NCBI GenBank assembly: GCA_946184595.1
Contig: CAMHFM010000068.1
Coordinates: 1-5,300 of the forward strand
Direction of reading: 5' to 3'
DNA length: 5,300 bases
From: an uncultured Azospirillum sp.
GTDB taxonomy: Bacteria; Pseudomonadota; Alphaproteobacteria; RF32; CAG-239
In this document: piece by piece, positions 5,155 through 5,300 of the stretch
How the letters are laid out: the number at the start of each line of letters is the position of its first letter
Position numbering within the stretch: the first letter of the stretch is position 1
Made by a program: the position numbers and the translations under genes
Notes under the pieces: model-generated
Database searches by the model: none
Told to the model about the DNA's origin: nothing
Seen by the model: only the letters and a program-made list of their open reading frames with translations

Positions 5155-5300
5155 TTACTTCTTTCTATTTTCAATTACGGCCTTGTTATGCTTTTCAATT
5201 GCTTTTGCAACCTCGCAGTCACAAGGACCATAACGAACGCAACAGTCTCTGTAAATCGGCAATTTTTTACCACAATAGGGACAATAGCCCCCTTTACTGT
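5155..5300 (-). CDS. C-terminal part of a small zinc-ribbon protein (5' end outside window)
   Basis: The minus strand is open from the right edge to a TAA at 5157-5155, showing the last 47 residues. They read SKGGYCPYCGKKLPIYRDCC, then VRYGPCDCEVAKAIEKHNKA, then VIENRKK. The CPYCGKK knuckle is typical of a zinc ribbon. The second metal-binding half is unclear, because three further cysteine groups follow (CC, then C-x-C), so one or two metals could be bound. The tail is a basic helix. Such short Cys-rich proteins are common in phages and accessory DNA, often nucleic-acid or protein binding, but no specific role can be given. Its stop lies at the base of a family hairpin, as in genes A and B. 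The start, full length and upstream signals are not visible, so whether it carries the A/B leader element is unknown. Confidence 0.7.
   Translation of the reverse strand, partial: SKGGYCPYCGKKLPIYRDCCVRYGPCDCEVAKAIEKHNKAVIENRKK

Overview
The window looks like chromosomal DNA from an AT-rich bacterium (by eye below 40% G+C), probably a low-GC alphaproteobacterium. That guess rests on one gene, ligA, whose wording in the nucleotide-binding and OB regions (GDGIVGEDITENLKTI; QVGRTGALTPVADLEP) reads as alphaproteobacterial to me. The other genes give no taxonomic signal I recognise. Host-associated or gut lineages of that group would fit, but this is inference.

Layout, left to right. Positions 3-527 (+) hold the last 174 codons of an unidentified, very charged protein whose start lies outside the window. 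A strong 14-bp hairpin terminator follows (530-561). A 120-base gap with nested inverted repeats and a clear Shine-Dalgarno leads into a complete ligA (648-2726, +), the replicative NAD+-dependent DNA ligase. All remaining genes are on the minus strand and converge on ligA: 'gene A' (2769-3344, 191 aa, unknown), a six-helix membrane protein (3425-4147, ATG start preferred over an upstream TTG), 'gene B' (4362-4922, 186 aa, unknown), and the C-terminus of a cysteine-rich zinc-ribbon protein (5155 to beyond the window edge).

The interesting part is the 2.5-kb minus-strand half. Genes A and B lack overall similarity but share an ungapped C-terminal motif (R-x-[DE]-[FL]-W-G-T-x3-L-P-x9-D-x3-G-[VI]). 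They also share the same upstream architecture: a TATATT -10 box, 11 nt, then a 24-nt element with 21 identities, then 20-21 nt to the ATG. A, B and the zinc-ribbon gene all end on a member of the same hairpin family. Each stop codon sits 5-6 nt from the same hairpin base, and the hairpins show compensatory base changes and a conserved bulged A. Behind two of these hairpins lies a 53-nt sequence, identical in both copies, that folds into a strong two-tier hairpin. Read on the plus strand, it and the hairpin terminator form a plausible ~105-nt small RNA. The membrane-protein gene between A and B lacks these signals.

The best reading is a set of related single-gene modules (promoter/leader, ORF, hairpin), perhaps accessory, embedded near core genes, with a two-copy structured intergenic repeat or sRNA. 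No function can be assigned to A or B from sequence alone. All intergenic stretches are under 300 bases (528-647, 2727-2768, 3345-3424, 4148-4361, 4923-5154), and their contents are described in the entries.
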